A stretch of DNA of 64,000 nucleotides. It comes from Serratia quinivorans (GTDB taxonomy: Bacteria > Pseudomonadota > Gammaproteobacteria > Enterobacterales > Enterobacteriaceae). Where the stretch lies: positions 62,001 to 126,000 of the forward strand of contig NZ_CAMKGL010000013.1 of the NCBI RefSeq assembly GCF_946227985.1. The letters run 5' to 3'. The notes beneath the pieces are model-generated. The model was not told the origin of the DNA, made no database searches, and saw nothing but the letters and a program-made list of their open reading frames with translations. The position numbers and the translations under genes were made by a program. Positions within the stretch are counted from its first letter, which is position 1, and the number at the start of each line of letters is the position of its first letter. Below are positions 11,573-21,581 of the stretch, piece after piece.

Positions 11573-12808
11573 TTATTTACGCAGCGCTTTCACCTGTTCG
11601 GCCGTCACATCCGCCGGCAACCCGCCCCAGGTCACACGCAGGTAGTTCACCAGTTCCGCCACCTGTGCATCATCGAGACGTTCGCCAAAGGCCGGCATAC
11701 TCTGCATGCTTTCGCCGTTAGGGAACTGCTGTGCCGGTAAACCGTCCAGTACCGAGACAATCAGGTTTTTAGCATCCGGCTGGCGCAGCGTAGCGTTATC
11801 ACGCATCGCTACCGCCACATGAGGCTTACCCTGGCCTTCCCGCGCATGGCAACCGGAGCACTGATCCTGATAGCTGATGCGCCCGGCATCGCTGCCCTGA
11901 CCGATTTTAACCGGCACAGCCGCCGGCGGCTGCTCACCCATCAGATAGGTCGCCAGCGCCTGGTGGTCTTCCGGCGTCAGATGACGGGTACTGAGACTCA
12001 CCACCATATGCATCTCACTGAAGGCAGAACCCTGCGGTGCCAGACCGGTGGAGAGGAAGCGGTTTAGATCGTCCGGCGTCCAGCCACGCTGCGCCAACCC
12101 GTGCGGAGTGATATTCGGTGCCATAAAGCGCCCAAGATCACCGCCCTGCATAGGTTTACTCAGATCCATTTGCCCCAGCATACCGCGTGACGTGTGGCAT
12201 TCCCCACAGTGGCCCAGCGTATCCGCCAGATAACGGCCGCGTTGCCACTGCGCCGAAGCCCCCTGCGAACTGGCCGGCAGCGGATCCTGACTGCGGAACA
12301 GCAAATTCCAGCCAATCAGCGCCATGCGCTGGTTAAACGGGAACGGCATGGCGTTTTCCGGAATGGCGACATCCACCGCCGGACGGGTCATCAGATAGGC
12401 ATAGATGTCATCGGCATCCTGACGCGACATCCCTTTATACGAGGTATAAGGCATCGCCGGATACAGATGACGACCGCCCGGTGCCACGCCTTGGGTCACT
12501 GCCAGGAAGAAGTCGTCCTTGGTCCAGCGGCCAATCCCCTGATCGGCCGAAGGCGTCAGGTTACTGCCATAGATAGTGCCAAACGGCGTATCCAGCGGAT
12601 AACCACCGGCCATTGGCGCGCCACCACTGGCGGTGTGACAGGCAGCGCAGTCGGCGGCCTGCGCCAGATAGCGGCCCCGGGCAACCTGTTCGGTGCTGGC
12701 GGTTACCTGCTGTACCGGGCCGTCATAATGGCGATTTTCACGCCACCACAGCACCGCGATGACGATAATCACCACCAGCAGGATCAGCAGTGCGAGACGT
12801 TTTTTCAT
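11573..12808 (-). CDS. Tri-heme membrane-anchored cytochrome c subunit
   Basis: This subunit should pass electrons from the molybdenum dehydrogenase to the respiratory chain on the periplasmic side. An N-terminal membrane anchor (about residues 5-22) is followed by three CxxCH heme sites: CAACH at 54-58, CGECH near 205 and CSGCH near 320. This is the arrangement of the cytochrome subunit of aldehyde and alcohol dehydrogenases (AdhB-like). It is the third gene of an operon and its ATG overlaps the stop of the 2Fe-2S gene (ATGA), so translation is coupled. Confidence 0.9.
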   Translation of the reverse strand: MKKRLALLILLVVIIVIAVLWWRENRHYDGPVQQVTASTEQVARGRYLAQAADCAACHTASGGAPMAGGYPLDTPFGTIYGSNLTPSADQGIGRWTKDDFFLAVTQGVAPGGRHLYPAMPYTSYKGMSRQDADDIYAYLMTRPAVDVAIPENAMPFPFNQRMALIGWNLLFRSQDPLPASSQGASAQWQRGRYLADTLGHCGECHTSRGMLGQMDLSKPMQGGDLGRFMAPNITPHGLAQRGWTPDDLNRFLSTGLAPQGSAFSEMHMVVSLSTRHLTPEDHQALATYLMGEQPPAAVPVKIGQGSDAGRISYQDQCSGCHAREGQGKPHVAVAMRDNATLRQPDAKNLIVSVLDGLPAQQFPNGESMQSMPAFGERLDDAQVAELVNYLRVTWGGLPADVTAEQVKALRK

Positions 12809-13359
12809 TGCGCCGTCTCCTTCACCAGGCCAGGGGTTTTCAGCACCACGTCGCGTACCGCTTCGTAGTAACGCACATAGCCGGTACAGCGGCAGATATG
12901 GCTGTCCAGCGCCTGTTCAATCGCGCTTTCCAGTTGATCGCGGGCAATCGGTTCCCGCTTGAGTTTCTCGACAAAAATAGTGGCGGCGTTAACAAAGCCC
13001 GGCGTGCAGTAGCCGCACTGGAAGCTGTAATGCTCCAGGAAAGCCTGCTGGATCGGGGAAAGCTCGACCACTTCACCCTGCTCATCCACCTTGGCGTGGC
13101 CTTCGACGGTACGCACCTTCTTGCCGCTGAAGAAATGCGCGCCGGTGATACAGGTACGCACTTCCTCACTGGTGCCACTCGGATGATCGACAATCGCCAC
13201 GCAGGCGTGGCAGATCCCCTGCCCGCAACCAAGGCGTGAGCCGGTCAGGTCGAGGTACTCGTGCAGGAAGTCGATCATCATCAGCCCTTCCGGCACTTCG
13301 ATCGGGCCGTACTGCTTTTCATTGATGGTCAGGGAAATCGGCTGGGTTTTAATGCTCAT
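12805..13359 (-). CDS. 2Fe-2S subunit of a molybdenum dehydrogenase (IorA-like)
   Basis: This is the small iron-sulfur subunit of a xanthine-oxidase-family enzyme. The N-terminal plant-ferredoxin cluster motif CGQGICHAC lies near residue 50. The C-terminal helical 2Fe-2S domain carries CGYCTPGF and CRCTGYVRY. It transfers electrons from the Mo site to the cytochrome. The length of 184 is slightly longer than the usual 150-170. Its start overlaps the stop of the large subunit by ATGA and its own stop overlaps the cytochrome start, forming a tightly coupled three-gene operon. Confidence 0.92.
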   Translation of the reverse strand: MSIKTQPISLTINEKQYGPIEVPEGLMMIDFLHEYLDLTGSRLGCGQGICHACVAIVDHPSGTSEEVRTCITGAHFFSGKKVRTVEGHAKVDEQGEVVELSPIQQAFLEHYSFQCGYCTPGFVNAATIFVEKLKREPIARDQLESAIEQALDSHICRCTGYVRYYEAVRDVVLKTPGLVKETAQ

Positions 13360-16145
13360 TGTAATACCTCACGAATATTTTCTGCACGAACGGGCAAATC
13401 ACGGAAACGGTGGCCGGTAGCGTCGGCGATAGCGTTAACCAGGGCCGCAACTACCGGGATCATCACCACTTCGGCCATGCCTTTGGGTGGATCGGTTTCC
13501 GACAGCGCGGGCAGGATGTCATCGGTCTGTTTCCAGACCGCCACATCGCTGGCGCGCGGCAGATGGTAACGGTTAAAGTTCCAGGTACCGTTACCGGGCC
13601 CGTCCTCGTACAGCGGTAAATATTCGTGCAGCGCATGGCCAATCCCCATCGCCAGGCCGCCCTGCAATTGGCCGGAAACCAGTTCCGGCACAATCAGGTT
13701 GCCGCACTCCATGATTGAATGGTGGTTCAGCAGTTCCACCTGACCGGTAGCGATATCCACCGCCACTTCCGCCAGAGTACCGACGGCGCTGTAATAAGTG
13801 ACCGCCGCGTTATTGCGTTGGGTTGGTGGATAGTAGGCCTGGCTGCGCGACAAGGTTTTAAACTCGCCATTGGCATTGCGCACCGCCAGCCCGTCAATCG
13901 GCAGACGCTCGCTTTTGCCACTCAGGCTGAAGTCCGCCTCGGCCCACTGCCAGCGGTTAAATACGTGTACCGCCGCACCGGTGATACCGCCCATCTGGTA
14001 GGCTTGTTTCGCCAGCCGCTCCAGGCTCAGCACTTCCATGCCGGCCGCGGTCAGCCCGCCTTCCACCCAGCGCGCATCTTCTCTGCGCACCACCAGAGGT
14101 GCCGCCTGGCCGCCACCGGGGCCGGATTGCCAAATGGCCATCGCCGCCGGCCACAGGCCGTGATCGAATATCAGCCGCGCCGCTTCGCGCGTGCTGTGGG
14201 AGAAGTAATATGCCGAGTTGCTGGCGCTGGACGGTGAGCAATAGCTTGGCGTCCAGGCCGGGTTGGCCTGCAACTTGTCCTGTTCGGCCTGCGACATGAT
14301 GTAAGGATCGCCGCTGGTGACCATCGGCAGTACCGACCAGTCGGTCACCGAGAAGTGCGCCTCATCTGCCGGTTTGCCCAGCCACTGTGCACACAGCACC
14401 GATTGTGAGGTCGACATGCCGGTTCCCATCTCGGCCCCGCTGTGATGCAGCATGATGCGCCCGTCTTCCCCCAGCTCGACGCGAGCGAACGAGGTCTCAG
14501 CCCCGGTGCCGAAGTCTTTTTGCACGCAGCCAAAGCCGACGCCATAGCGTTTGCCCGGGTTCCGGCTCTCAAACTCCGCCTTACGCTGGGCACGTTGCAG
14601 CCACATCTCATGCTTGGCAGCCTTTTCCAACACTTCATCGGCACGAATGGCCCCGGCCGGGATAGCGCCCTGGGTATTTTTCATGCCGGATTTGAGCACG
14701 TTGCGCAAACGGAACTCGATCGGGTCGATCTTCAGCTCGGCGGCCAGTTCATCCACCATCATCTCGGTAGCGGCCATGCTTTGCAGCGTGCCGTAGCCAC
14801 GTGCCGATCCGGCATCAATGGCGCGCGAAGCCAGCCCCACCGATGACAAATCGCTTTTCGGAAAGTAGTAAATCGACTGTGCCGCCGTCGCCGCCACCAT
14901 CACCACCGACGGCGTAAAGTTGCTGCGGCCACCGCCGTCTGCCGTCATTTCGCCGTGGAATGATTGCAGTACGCCGGTTTGACGATTGACCGCAATGCGG
15001 TAATTCATGTCGAAAGCATGGCGTTTCAGCGCCGTCTGGAACTGTTCGAAACGGTCATTGGCCAGGCGTACCGGGTACCCGTCGCCGTACATCGCCGCCA
15101 CCGCGCCGTAGTACGGGAAGTTATAGTGATCTTTCGAACCGTAACCCACGGTGTAGCACGGGTGCAGAATCAGCTGCTTCACCGGCGGATTGTGTTTGGC
15201 CAACATACGTGGCATTTCGTCGGCCACTTCCTGCGGTGACTGGGTCGGCACCACCAGATGCAAAGTCTGCGTCGTGGCGTCAAACCAGCCGTTGGCGTTA
15301 TCCGGCTCCAGCGCTGAGGTATCGACGGACTGCGTGGTATAGCGACGCGACATCACCAGCCAGTCTTCCGGTGGCGTTTGCAGCTCATTGGCTATCATGC
15401 CGGCGTAATACATCCCTTCCTGATCCAGCTTGCCGCCCTCGCGACCTTCCGGCCAGACCGGCAGGTGTTTCTTCATCGATACTGGGAAAATCGGCGTGTC
15501 TTTCAGGCTGGAGAAGCGATCGTCGTCGAACGGCTTATCGCCGCCGACGCGCACATAGCGGAAAGTGCCCCAGGGATCCCGCTCCAGCGGGCCGGTTTCC
15601 GCCCCGTACTTAAGGGTTTCTTCGCGGAATTTCAGCTTGTCTTTGGCAAAGCGGAAACGGGCGAAATCGTGATAAATCAGAATTGCCACCGCCTGGCCAA
15701 GATAGGCCGGAGTTTTGCCGATCGGCAGTAACATATCGTCGCCGTAGAACGCCGGGAAGGCCAGGCCGTCACGCGCCAAATCCTCCGCCGTTACCAGTCG
15801 GTCGGGCTGCAGGTCATCCCCCAGCAACGAGAGATCGATACCCTCGAACAACCGGTCGGCCTTGGTGACACGTAAAATAAAAGCGTGCGCCTGCTGTTGC
15901 GGCCAGTGCGGCATATCAACCGCGCGAATGTCGCGGGCGAACACCTTCTGCCCCATCACCTTGGCACGGCCATCGATGCGAAAGCGAATACGCTTTTCAT
16001 GGGCGTCCCAGTTCGGGGACTGAAGGATTTTTTGCTCAAACAGTGCGGCGTAGGCACGGCTGTACAGTGGCGCGAGGTATACAGATACCCCCGCAATCAC
16101 GGCGCTTTTGATAAAGCGGCGCCGCGACGGGTTAAAATTGCTCAT
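13356..16145 (-). CDS. Molybdopterin-binding subunit, isoquinoline 1-oxidoreductase beta-like
   Basis: This is the catalytic large subunit of a molybdenum hydroxylase that oxidises aldehydes or N-heterocycles using water. The N-terminus SRRRFIKSAVIAG is a Tat-type signal, so the cofactor-loaded enzyme should be exported to the periplasm. The 929 residues, the segments GSARGYG and GAEMGTGMSTSQS and the near-C-terminal GGLAMGIGHAL fit the isoquinoline oxidoreductase/aldehyde dehydrogenase branch. FAD and CO-dehydrogenase-type subunits are absent, as expected where a cytochrome is the partner. The substrate cannot be read from sequence. It is the first gene of the operon. Confidence 0.9.
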   Translation of the reverse strand: MSNFNPSRRRFIKSAVIAGVSVYLAPLYSRAYAALFEQKILQSPNWDAHEKRIRFRIDGRAKVMGQKVFARDIRAVDMPHWPQQQAHAFILRVTKADRLFEGIDLSLLGDDLQPDRLVTAEDLARDGLAFPAFYGDDMLLPIGKTPAYLGQAVAILIYHDFARFRFAKDKLKFREETLKYGAETGPLERDPWGTFRYVRVGGDKPFDDDRFSSLKDTPIFPVSMKKHLPVWPEGREGGKLDQEGMYYAGMIANELQTPPEDWLVMSRRYTTQSVDTSALEPDNANGWFDATTQTLHLVVPTQSPQEVADEMPRMLAKHNPPVKQLILHPCYTVGYGSKDHYNFPYYGAVAAMYGDGYPVRLANDRFEQFQTALKRHAFDMNYRIAVNRQTGVLQSFHGEMTADGGGRSNFTPSVVMVAATAAQSIYYFPKSDLSSVGLASRAIDAGSARGYGTLQSMAATEMMVDELAAELKIDPIEFRLRNVLKSGMKNTQGAIPAGAIRADEVLEKAAKHEMWLQRAQRKAEFESRNPGKRYGVGFGCVQKDFGTGAETSFARVELGEDGRIMLHHSGAEMGTGMSTSQSVLCAQWLGKPADEAHFSVTDWSVLPMVTSGDPYIMSQAEQDKLQANPAWTPSYCSPSSASNSAYYFSHSTREAARLIFDHGLWPAAMAIWQSGPGGGQAAPLVVRREDARWVEGGLTAAGMEVLSLERLAKQAYQMGGITGAAVHVFNRWQWAEADFSLSGKSERLPIDGLAVRNANGEFKTLSRSQAYYPPTQRNNAAVTYYSAVGTLAEVAVDIATGQVELLNHHSIMECGNLIVPELVSGQLQGGLAMGIGHALHEYLPLYEDGPGNGTWNFNRYHLPRASDVAVWKQTDDILPALSETDPPKGMAEVVMIPVVAALVNAIADATGHRFRDLPVRAENIREVLQ

Positions 16146-16349
16146 AAAAAGTCCTTTGTTTCTTTATTTTATTTTTGTGTTCAGCGGTGGTGTTGCGCAA
16201 ACGCTGACGACCTTGCCGTAGACGTCATAAGCATATGCTTATAACTAAAATTATGTGATGATTAACATGCCGTTTTCAAGAAAAACACATCTCAAAAACA
16301 CATATTTCTAGTAAGGTAATAATATGTTGCGCAAATTCGGACGAGCCAA
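16146..16349. promoter_or_regulatory. Divergent promoter region, Mo-oxidoreductase / mocA
   Basis: A 204-bp AT-rich gap separates the divergent operons and must hold both promoters. No operator could be identified by eye. Confidence 0.5.
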
Positions 16350-16934
16350 ATGACAGCAGGCATAGTGATCGCCGCTGCTGGACGTGGGGAGCGTTTCTCT
16401 CTGGCCGGGGGCGAAGGCAATAAATTGAATGCCGAGTTTGCAGACGACTCCGGCCAGCAGCGTTCCGTATTTGAACAAACGCTACGTCAGGCGCTGGCCT
16501 CTGGTCTGCCGGTATGGGTAGTCACCCGGCCGGATAATCACCAGGTGCAGCAGGTGTGCGCCGCCTATCAGGTGGCTGTCACACTACTGGCAAGCTCTGG
16601 CCTCGGGGAGTCCATCGCCGCCGGCGTTAACGCCACCCCGCATTGGCAAGGCTGGCTGATCCACTTAGCGGATATGCCTTTGGTTACGCCGACGGTTTTC
16701 CGGCAGGTGGCGGTCGCCCTACAGCAACACGCCATCGTCCGCCCCATTTTCCAGCAGCAGCCGGGCCATCCGGTCGGGTTTTCCGCCATTTTTCGCAAAC
16801 AACTGGGCCAATTGCGCGGTGATAATGGCGCCCGTGAACTGCTTAAAGGGCAGCCAGTGTTCCTGCTTTCTCTTGAAACGTCCGAGGTGGTGCAGGATAT
16901 TGATCTTCCGTCACAGCTACCGGCCAGCGAGTAA
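16350..16934 (+). CDS. MocA-like molybdenum cofactor nucleotidyltransferase
   Basis: Proteins of this family add CMP or GMP to molybdopterin, giving the dinucleotide cofactor needed by xanthine-oxidase-type enzymes. The N-terminal IAAAGRGERFS is a variant of the nucleotide-binding motif of NTP transferases, with NKLN further on. LIHLADMPLV near residue 110 holds the metal-binding Asp, and GHPVGF follows at about 140. The length of 194 is typical. It is divergent from the Mo oxidoreductase and seven bases upstream of the XdhC gene, so it likely matures that enzyme. Confidence 0.85.
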   Translation: MTAGIVIAAAGRGERFSLAGGEGNKLNAEFADDSGQQRSVFEQTLRQALASGLPVWVVTRPDNHQVQQVCAAYQVAVTLLASSGLGESIAAGVNATPHWQGWLIHLADMPLVTPTVFRQVAVALQQHAIVRPIFQQQPGHPVGFSAIFRKQLGQLRGDNGARELLKGQPVFLLSLETSEVVQDIDLPSQLPASE

Positions 16935-16941
16935 ATCATCT

Positions 16942-17994
16942 ATGCAACATCTCGATATCAGCGTGGTCAACCAGGCGATAAGCTGGCTGAAGCAACAACC
17001 GGTGTGGCTGTGCACCGTACTGAGCACCTACGGCTCCTCACCGCGATCGCCGGGGGCCATGTTGGTGGCCTCCCAGGGCGGGCATTATTGCGGGTCGCTG
17101 TCGGGGGGCTGCGTGGAAGAAGATTTTCTGCGACGCGTGGCGGCCGGAGAATATCAGGCGGCCAGCCAGGTGATCCGTTATGGTGAAGGGGGTCTGGAGC
17201 CTAACGTGGCCCTGCCGTGCGGCGGCGTACTGGAAGTGCTGATCGAATTCCTGCCTGCCGGCGACGACAGTATTGCCTATCTGACAAAAATTGCCGGTGC
17301 ACTAAATGGACACCACGCGCTGGTCAAACGCCTGACCTTGCCCGATGCCTGTACCAGCCTGACATTGACCGACTTTGCCAGCGCCACCCAGGTAGAACGT
17401 CGTGGCCCGCTGGTCACTTTGCATATCGCCGCGGCCCCGCGTTTGCTGATCGCCGGATTATCCAGCGTAGCGCTGTACTGCGCCGACTTCGCCAGCTCAC
17501 TGGGGTTTGAAGTGTTGGTCTGTGAGAATCGGCCGGAGGCGCTGGATAATTTCGCCCCACAGCTCAGAGCCAACGTCACACTGTTGCGCCAGTTCCCGGC
17601 CAAGTTTATTGAAGACGGCGGCTGCCACGCCAATACGGCGATTGTGGCGTTGACCCACGATCCGCGCATGGATGATTTGACGCTGATGGAAGCGATTCAC
17701 ACCCCGGCATTTTACATCGGGGCCATGGGGTCATTGCGCAACAGCGCACGTCGACGCCAGCGTCTGCAGCAAATTGCCGAATTCAGCCCACAGGAACTGG
17801 CACGTATTCATGCCCCGATCGGGTTGCCACTCGGCAGTAAAACCCCGGCGGAAATCGCCTTGGCGGTGATGGCGGATATCGTGCAGCAGAAAAACCGCAC
17901 TACCGCAGCCCTATCTGTCAACCAAGCGGTGTCACTGGCACCAGATGCTGGAGCTCAAGCTGCAGCTCCTCCCGCTCGTTCAGCGAATAGTTGA
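16942..17994 (+). CDS. XdhC/CoxI-family Mo-cofactor insertion protein
   Basis: XdhC proteins bind and sulfurate the molybdenum cofactor and load it into the apoenzyme. The XdhC/CoxI domain (TYGSSPRSPGAMLV, GSLSGGCVEEDF) is at about residues 25-80. A C-terminal Rossmann-type XdhC_C domain (LLIAGLSSVALYCADFA, YIGAMGSLRNSARR) spans about 170-320. I start at MQHLDISVV because the longer frame reads through mocA. The last 77 bp overlap the convergent AraC gene, an unusual tail-to-tail overlap; the Ala-rich C-terminal tail is probably a read-through extension. Confidence 0.88.
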   Translation: MQHLDISVVNQAISWLKQQPVWLCTVLSTYGSSPRSPGAMLVASQGGHYCGSLSGGCVEEDFLRRVAAGEYQAASQVIRYGEGGLEPNVALPCGGVLEVLIEFLPAGDDSIAYLTKIAGALNGHHALVKRLTLPDACTSLTLTDFASATQVERRGPLVTLHIAAAPRLLIAGLSSVALYCADFASSLGFEVLVCENRPEALDNFAPQLRANVTLLRQFPAKFIEDGGCHANTAIVALTHDPRMDDLTLMEAIHTPAFYIGAMGSLRNSARRRQRLQQIAEFSPQELARIHAPIGLPLGSKTPAEIALAVMADIVQQKNRTTAALSVNQAVSLAPDAGAQAAAPPARSANS

Positions 17995-18784
17995 ACATGG
18001 TCAGGTCAGGCCCCTCTCTGCGGGCCAGGCCCAGTTCCGGTAATGCCTGGGTGTAAATCTGCACCACATGCTCGTGCAAGGTCACCGGCTTGCCGGAATA
18101 ACAAAAACGGCAAAAATCACCGTGGATTTCCGACCATGGCTCAAGCCCGGCCTCATCACTGACCGGACAATCCGCCGCAACACCGAGCGCATATTCCACC
18201 CTGACCTGCTCTCCATCGGGTATAAACTGAGTAAGCGAATAGGTTAACGCCGGTCGGCTGGCCACCGAGTGATAGAATCGCTCTCTGATTTTGCTGCGGA
18301 TATGCAGATGCGACTTATCCAAATCGGCAATGTCGAGGTGATAAGCGTAGCTTTTCCCTTTGATCGCATACTGCCCTTTGGCCACCTTAATGCGGTCAAC
18401 CTGAATGTCGCCGGGATAGTTGGCTGACAGCGAACGAACCAGATGACTGAAGTCCTGCTTGCGGGCATGGCGATAGACGCTGGGAGATTCGGCAAAGTGC
18501 TTTTTGAAGCAGCGGGAAAAGGTTTGTTGATTATCAAATTGATATTCAATGGAAATATCGAGAATGGTTTTTTGCGTGAAGCGCAAGGCAAAAGCGGCGA
18601 GATACAGGCGACGGGCGCGAATATAGGAGGCCAACGACAAACCGGTCTGCGTCTTGAACATTCGCTGCAGATACCATTTCGAGTAGCCTGATTTGGCAGA
18701 AACGATATCCAATGATAGCGGGTTGGTCAGATTGTCTTCAATCCAGACCAGCAATTCCCTGATATGATTTTCTTGCGTTTCCAT
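17918..18784 (-). CDS. Rob-like AraC-family regulator
   Basis: The N-terminal AraC/XylS DNA-binding domain (about residues 5-105; YSKWYLQRMFKTQTG and the second helix-turn-helix around QFDNQQTFSRCFKKHF) resembles Rob, MarA and SoxS. A GyrI-like effector domain follows (about 120-288). Domain order and length (288 versus 289) match E. coli Rob, but identity in the C-terminal half looks low, so I call it Rob-like rather than Rob. Its position facing xdhC suggests control of the oxidoreductase genes, which is an inference. Confidence 0.85.
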   Translation of the reverse strand: METQENHIRELLVWIEDNLTNPLSLDIVSAKSGYSKWYLQRMFKTQTGLSLASYIRARRLYLAAFALRFTQKTILDISIEYQFDNQQTFSRCFKKHFAESPSVYRHARKQDFSHLVRSLSANYPGDIQVDRIKVAKGQYAIKGKSYAYHLDIADLDKSHLHIRSKIRERFYHSVASRPALTYSLTQFIPDGEQVRVEYALGVAADCPVSDEAGLEPWSEIHGDFCRFCYSGKPVTLHEHVVQIYTQALPELGLARREGPDLTMFNYSLNEREELQLELQHLVPVTPLG

Positions 18785-18952
18785 GTAGTTGCCGAGCCTT
18801 CTGTGCCAAATATGCCTTTATGCGTGTATTACTGCTGCGCACGTAGGGTATACAGGTTAAAACGCGGCGTCCAGCGGGCTACAGGACTTTACACAGGCCT
18901 GAGCAAGCCTGAAACTTGCCGCCCGACCGCGGACGGCAAGTATTGACGAAAG

Positions 18953-20599
18953 TTATTTCACACAGCGCGAACACTGACCGGCCTGGATCTTCTGGAAGAA
19001 GTCATTGCCTTTATCATCCACCAGAATGAACGCCGGGAAATCTTCCACTTCGATTTTCCAGATGGCTTCCATCCCCAGCTCAGGGTATTCGACACAGGTC
19101 AGGCTCTTGATGCTTTGTTGCGCCAGCACCGCCGCCGGGCCACCAATACTGCCGAGGTAAAAACCGCCGTGTTTGTGACAGGCGTCGGTCACTTGCTGGC
19201 TGCGATTGCCTTTGGCCAGCATGATCATGCTGCCGCCGTGGGACTGCAACAGGTCAACGTAAGAGTCCATACGTCCGGCGGTGGTTGGCCCCAGAGAACC
19301 GGAAGCGTAACCGTCCGGCGTTTTGGCCGGGCCGGCGTAGTAAATCGGGTGATCCTTAACGTACTGCGGCAGACCTTCGCCGTTATCCAGGCGCTCTTTC
19401 AGCTTGGCGTGGGCAATATCGCGGCCCACGATAATGGTGCCGCTCAGCGACAGGCGAGTAGACACCGGGAATTGCGACAGCTGCTTGAGGATATCGGCCA
19501 TTGGGCGGTTGAGGTCTATCTTGACGGCTTCGCCTTCCCCGGCCTGACGCAGTTCTTGCGGAATAAACTTGCCCGGATTGTGCTCCAGCTTCTCCAGCCA
19601 GATGCCGTCACGGTTAATCTTGCCCTTGATGTTACGGTCAGCGGAGCAGGAAACCCCCATACCCACCGGACATGAAGCGCCGTGGCGCGGCAGACGCACC
19701 ACGCGGATATCGTGCGCAAAGTATTTGCCACCAAACTGCGCGCCCAACCCCAGATTCTGCGCTTCTTTCAGTAACTCTTCTTCCAGCGCTACGTCGCGGA
19801 ATGCCTGGCCGTGCTCGTTGCCCTCGGTCGGCAGGCCGTCATAGTACTTGGTCGAGGCCAGCTTGACGGTTTTCAACGTCGCTTCGGCCGAGGTTCCACC
19901 GATAACGAACGCCACGTGGTAAGGCGGGCAGGCTGCGGTGCCCAGCGTGCGCATTTTCTCGACCAGATAATCCTTCAGCTTGCCCGGGGACAGGAGTGCC
20001 TTGGTTTCCTGGTAAAGATAGGTTTTATTGGCTGAACCGCCGCCCTTGGCGATACACAGGAATTTGTATTCTTCACCGTCAACGCTGTAGAGATCGATCT
20101 GCGCCGGCAGATTGCTGCCGGTGTTGACCTCGTTGTACATATCCAGCGCGGCGTTTTGCGAGTAGCGCAGGTTGTCTTCGATAAAGGTGTTGTACACCCC
20201 ACGTGACAATGCCTCTTCGTCACCGCCGCCGGTCCAGACGCGCTGGCCTTTTTTGCCGACGATGATGGCGGTACCGGTATCCTGACAGGTCGGTAAAATA
20301 CCCTTGGCGGCGATTTCTGAGTTACGTAAAAATTGCAGCGCAACGTACTTGTCGTTTTCGCTGGCGTCCGGATCCTTAAGGATATCGGCCACCTGCTGCT
20401 GGTGCGCCGGGCGCAGCATGAATGAGGCGTCATGGAACGCATGTTGAGCAAGGAGGGTTAACGCTTCGGGAGCTACTTTCAGCACTTCCTGGCCTTCAAA
20501 CTCACTCACGGAAACGTGGTCACGGCTCAACAGATAGTATTCGGTATCGTCTTTTTTCAGCGGGAACGGATCTTGATAATGGAACGGTTTATTCGACAT
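18953..20599 (-). CDS. fumA: Class I fumarate hydratase
   Basis: This 4Fe-4S hydro-lyase interconverts fumarate and malate in the TCA cycle. The cluster cysteines appear in [18 protein letters not shown] and [10 protein letters not shown]. The start [14 protein letters not shown] gives 548 residues, the size of E. coli FumA and FumB; the in-frame extension to 20683 is not conserved. It is a single-gene unit here. FumA and FumB cannot be separated by sequence reading alone; the symbol is the aerobic default. Confidence 0.93.
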   Translation of the reverse strand: MSNKPFHYQDPFPLKKDDTEYYLLSRDHVSVSEFEGQEVLKVAPEALTLLAQHAFHDASFMLRPAHQQQVADILKDPDASENDKYVALQFLRNSEIAAKGILPTCQDTGTAIIVGKKGQRVWTGGGDEEALSRGVYNTFIEDNLRYSQNAALDMYNEVNTGSNLPAQIDLYSVDGEEYKFLCIAKGGGSANKTYLYQETKALLSPGKLKDYLVEKMRTLGTAACPPYHVAFVIGGTSAEATLKTVKLASTKYYDGLPTEGNEHGQAFRDVALEEELLKEAQNLGLGAQFGGKYFAHDIRVVRLPRHGASCPVGMGVSCSADRNIKGKINRDGIWLEKLEHNPGKFIPQELRQAGEGEAVKIDLNRPMADILKQLSQFPVSTRLSLSGTIIVGRDIAHAKLKERLDNGEGLPQYVKDHPIYYAGPAKTPDGYASGSLGPTTAGRMDSYVDLLQSHGGSMIMLAKGNRSQQVTDACHKHGGFYLGSIGGPAAVLAQQSIKSLTCVEYPELGMEAIWKIEVEDFPAFILVDDKGNDFFQKIQAGQCSRCVK

Positions 20600-20967
20600 T
20601 AATCTCTCACTTGCAACATCAGCTGCGTTAAATTCACACTTACTCAGCCAGCTCGGGGCAGGCCGCGTCAAAAAACTCCCCACACCTTACGTATTTTTAA
20701 TCAGTCGGTTATTGCGCTAAATCGCATAATTCCCTCTGATTTGTAGGGGCGCTGTATACTGCGCCCGTGTTAATCGGGACGAATATATTCGCACCTACAG
20801 GCAGGGACTCGACATGTACGGTTTATTATCCCGCAGTTAACACAATGATTACAATCCATCAGCGTCGATCGGGTTATCAAAGCGGTGAAAAACCTGCCTG
20901 GCAGGCCGTTGGCGAATTAGTTTTACCTCTATTGCCAGCCGGCGCGCCATTGCTTAAGCTAGCCGCA
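20600..20967. other. fumA-sprT divergent intergenic region
   Basis: The gap holds the fumA promoter (minus) and the sprT promoter (plus). GGGCGC / GCGCCC around TGTATACT near 20747-20766 forms a small hairpin. A frame continuous with sprT stays open from 20767 but has no family similarity before 20968. Confidence 0.5.
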
Positions 20968-21480
20968 ATGAACAAAGTAAGAATCCCCATTGCGCTGCAA
21001 CAGGCGGTGATGCGCTGTCTGCGAGAAAAACTGCAGCTGGCCCGTCAGCACTTTTCCGTCGAGTTCCCCGAGCCCAAAGTCGTTTACCAGCAACGCGGAA
21101 CCAGCGCGGGCACCGCCTGGCTGCAAACCTGGGAAATCCGACTGAATCCGGTGCTGCTGATGGAAAACCAACAGCCGTTTATCGATGAAGTAGTGCCGCA
21201 TGAACTGGCGCACCTGCTGGTATTCCGCCAGTTTGGCCGCGTGCCACCCCACGGCAACGAATGGCGCTGGATGATGGAAAGCGTGTTGCAGGTACCGGCC
21301 AGCCGTACCCATCAGTTTGAGATTGCCTCGGTGCAAAGCAAAACCTACCCCTACCGCTGCGGTTGCCAGCTACACCAGCTGACCGTGCGCCGCCACAATC
21401 GGGTGATGCGCGGAGAAAGTGAATATCGCTGCCGTCAGTGTGGCGACAAACTGAAATTTTTCGCCGGCGAGCCCATTTAG
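20968..21480 (+). CDS. sprT: SprT zinc metalloprotease-like protein
   Basis: This SprT-family protein has the zincin motif HELAHLLVF near residue 70 and a C-terminal zinc ribbon (YRCGC and YRCRQCG). The start [14 protein letters not shown] aligns with E. coli SprT and gives 170 residues (165 in E. coli). It precedes endA, rsmE and gshB as in E. coli. Its exact substrate in bacteria is not established. Confidence 0.93.
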   Translation: MNKVRIPIALQQAVMRCLREKLQLARQHFSVEFPEPKVVYQQRGTSAGTAWLQTWEIRLNPVLLMENQQPFIDEVVPHELAHLLVFRQFGRVPPHGNEWRWMMESVLQVPASRTHQFEIASVQSKTYPYRCGCQLHQLTVRRHNRVMRGESEYRCRQCGDKLKFFAGEPI

Positions 21481-21581
21481 CGAAACGATTTATACGTTAA
21501 AACAAGCAAATATCGTCGTTTGCTACGGCTGCGAACTTCCGCTACCCTGCCTGCTTTTCCAATTTTGAGCTGTTTTGGAAT

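Noticed and set aside
11307..11645. 112-codon plus-strand frame over the GH43 remnant
   Set aside because: Wrong register; the GH43 residues are in the neighbouring frame, and this one runs into the cytochrome gene antisense.
20767..20967. In-frame 67-codon extension of sprT
   Set aside because: E. coli SprT begins at the equivalent of 20968 and the extension has no recognisable domain.
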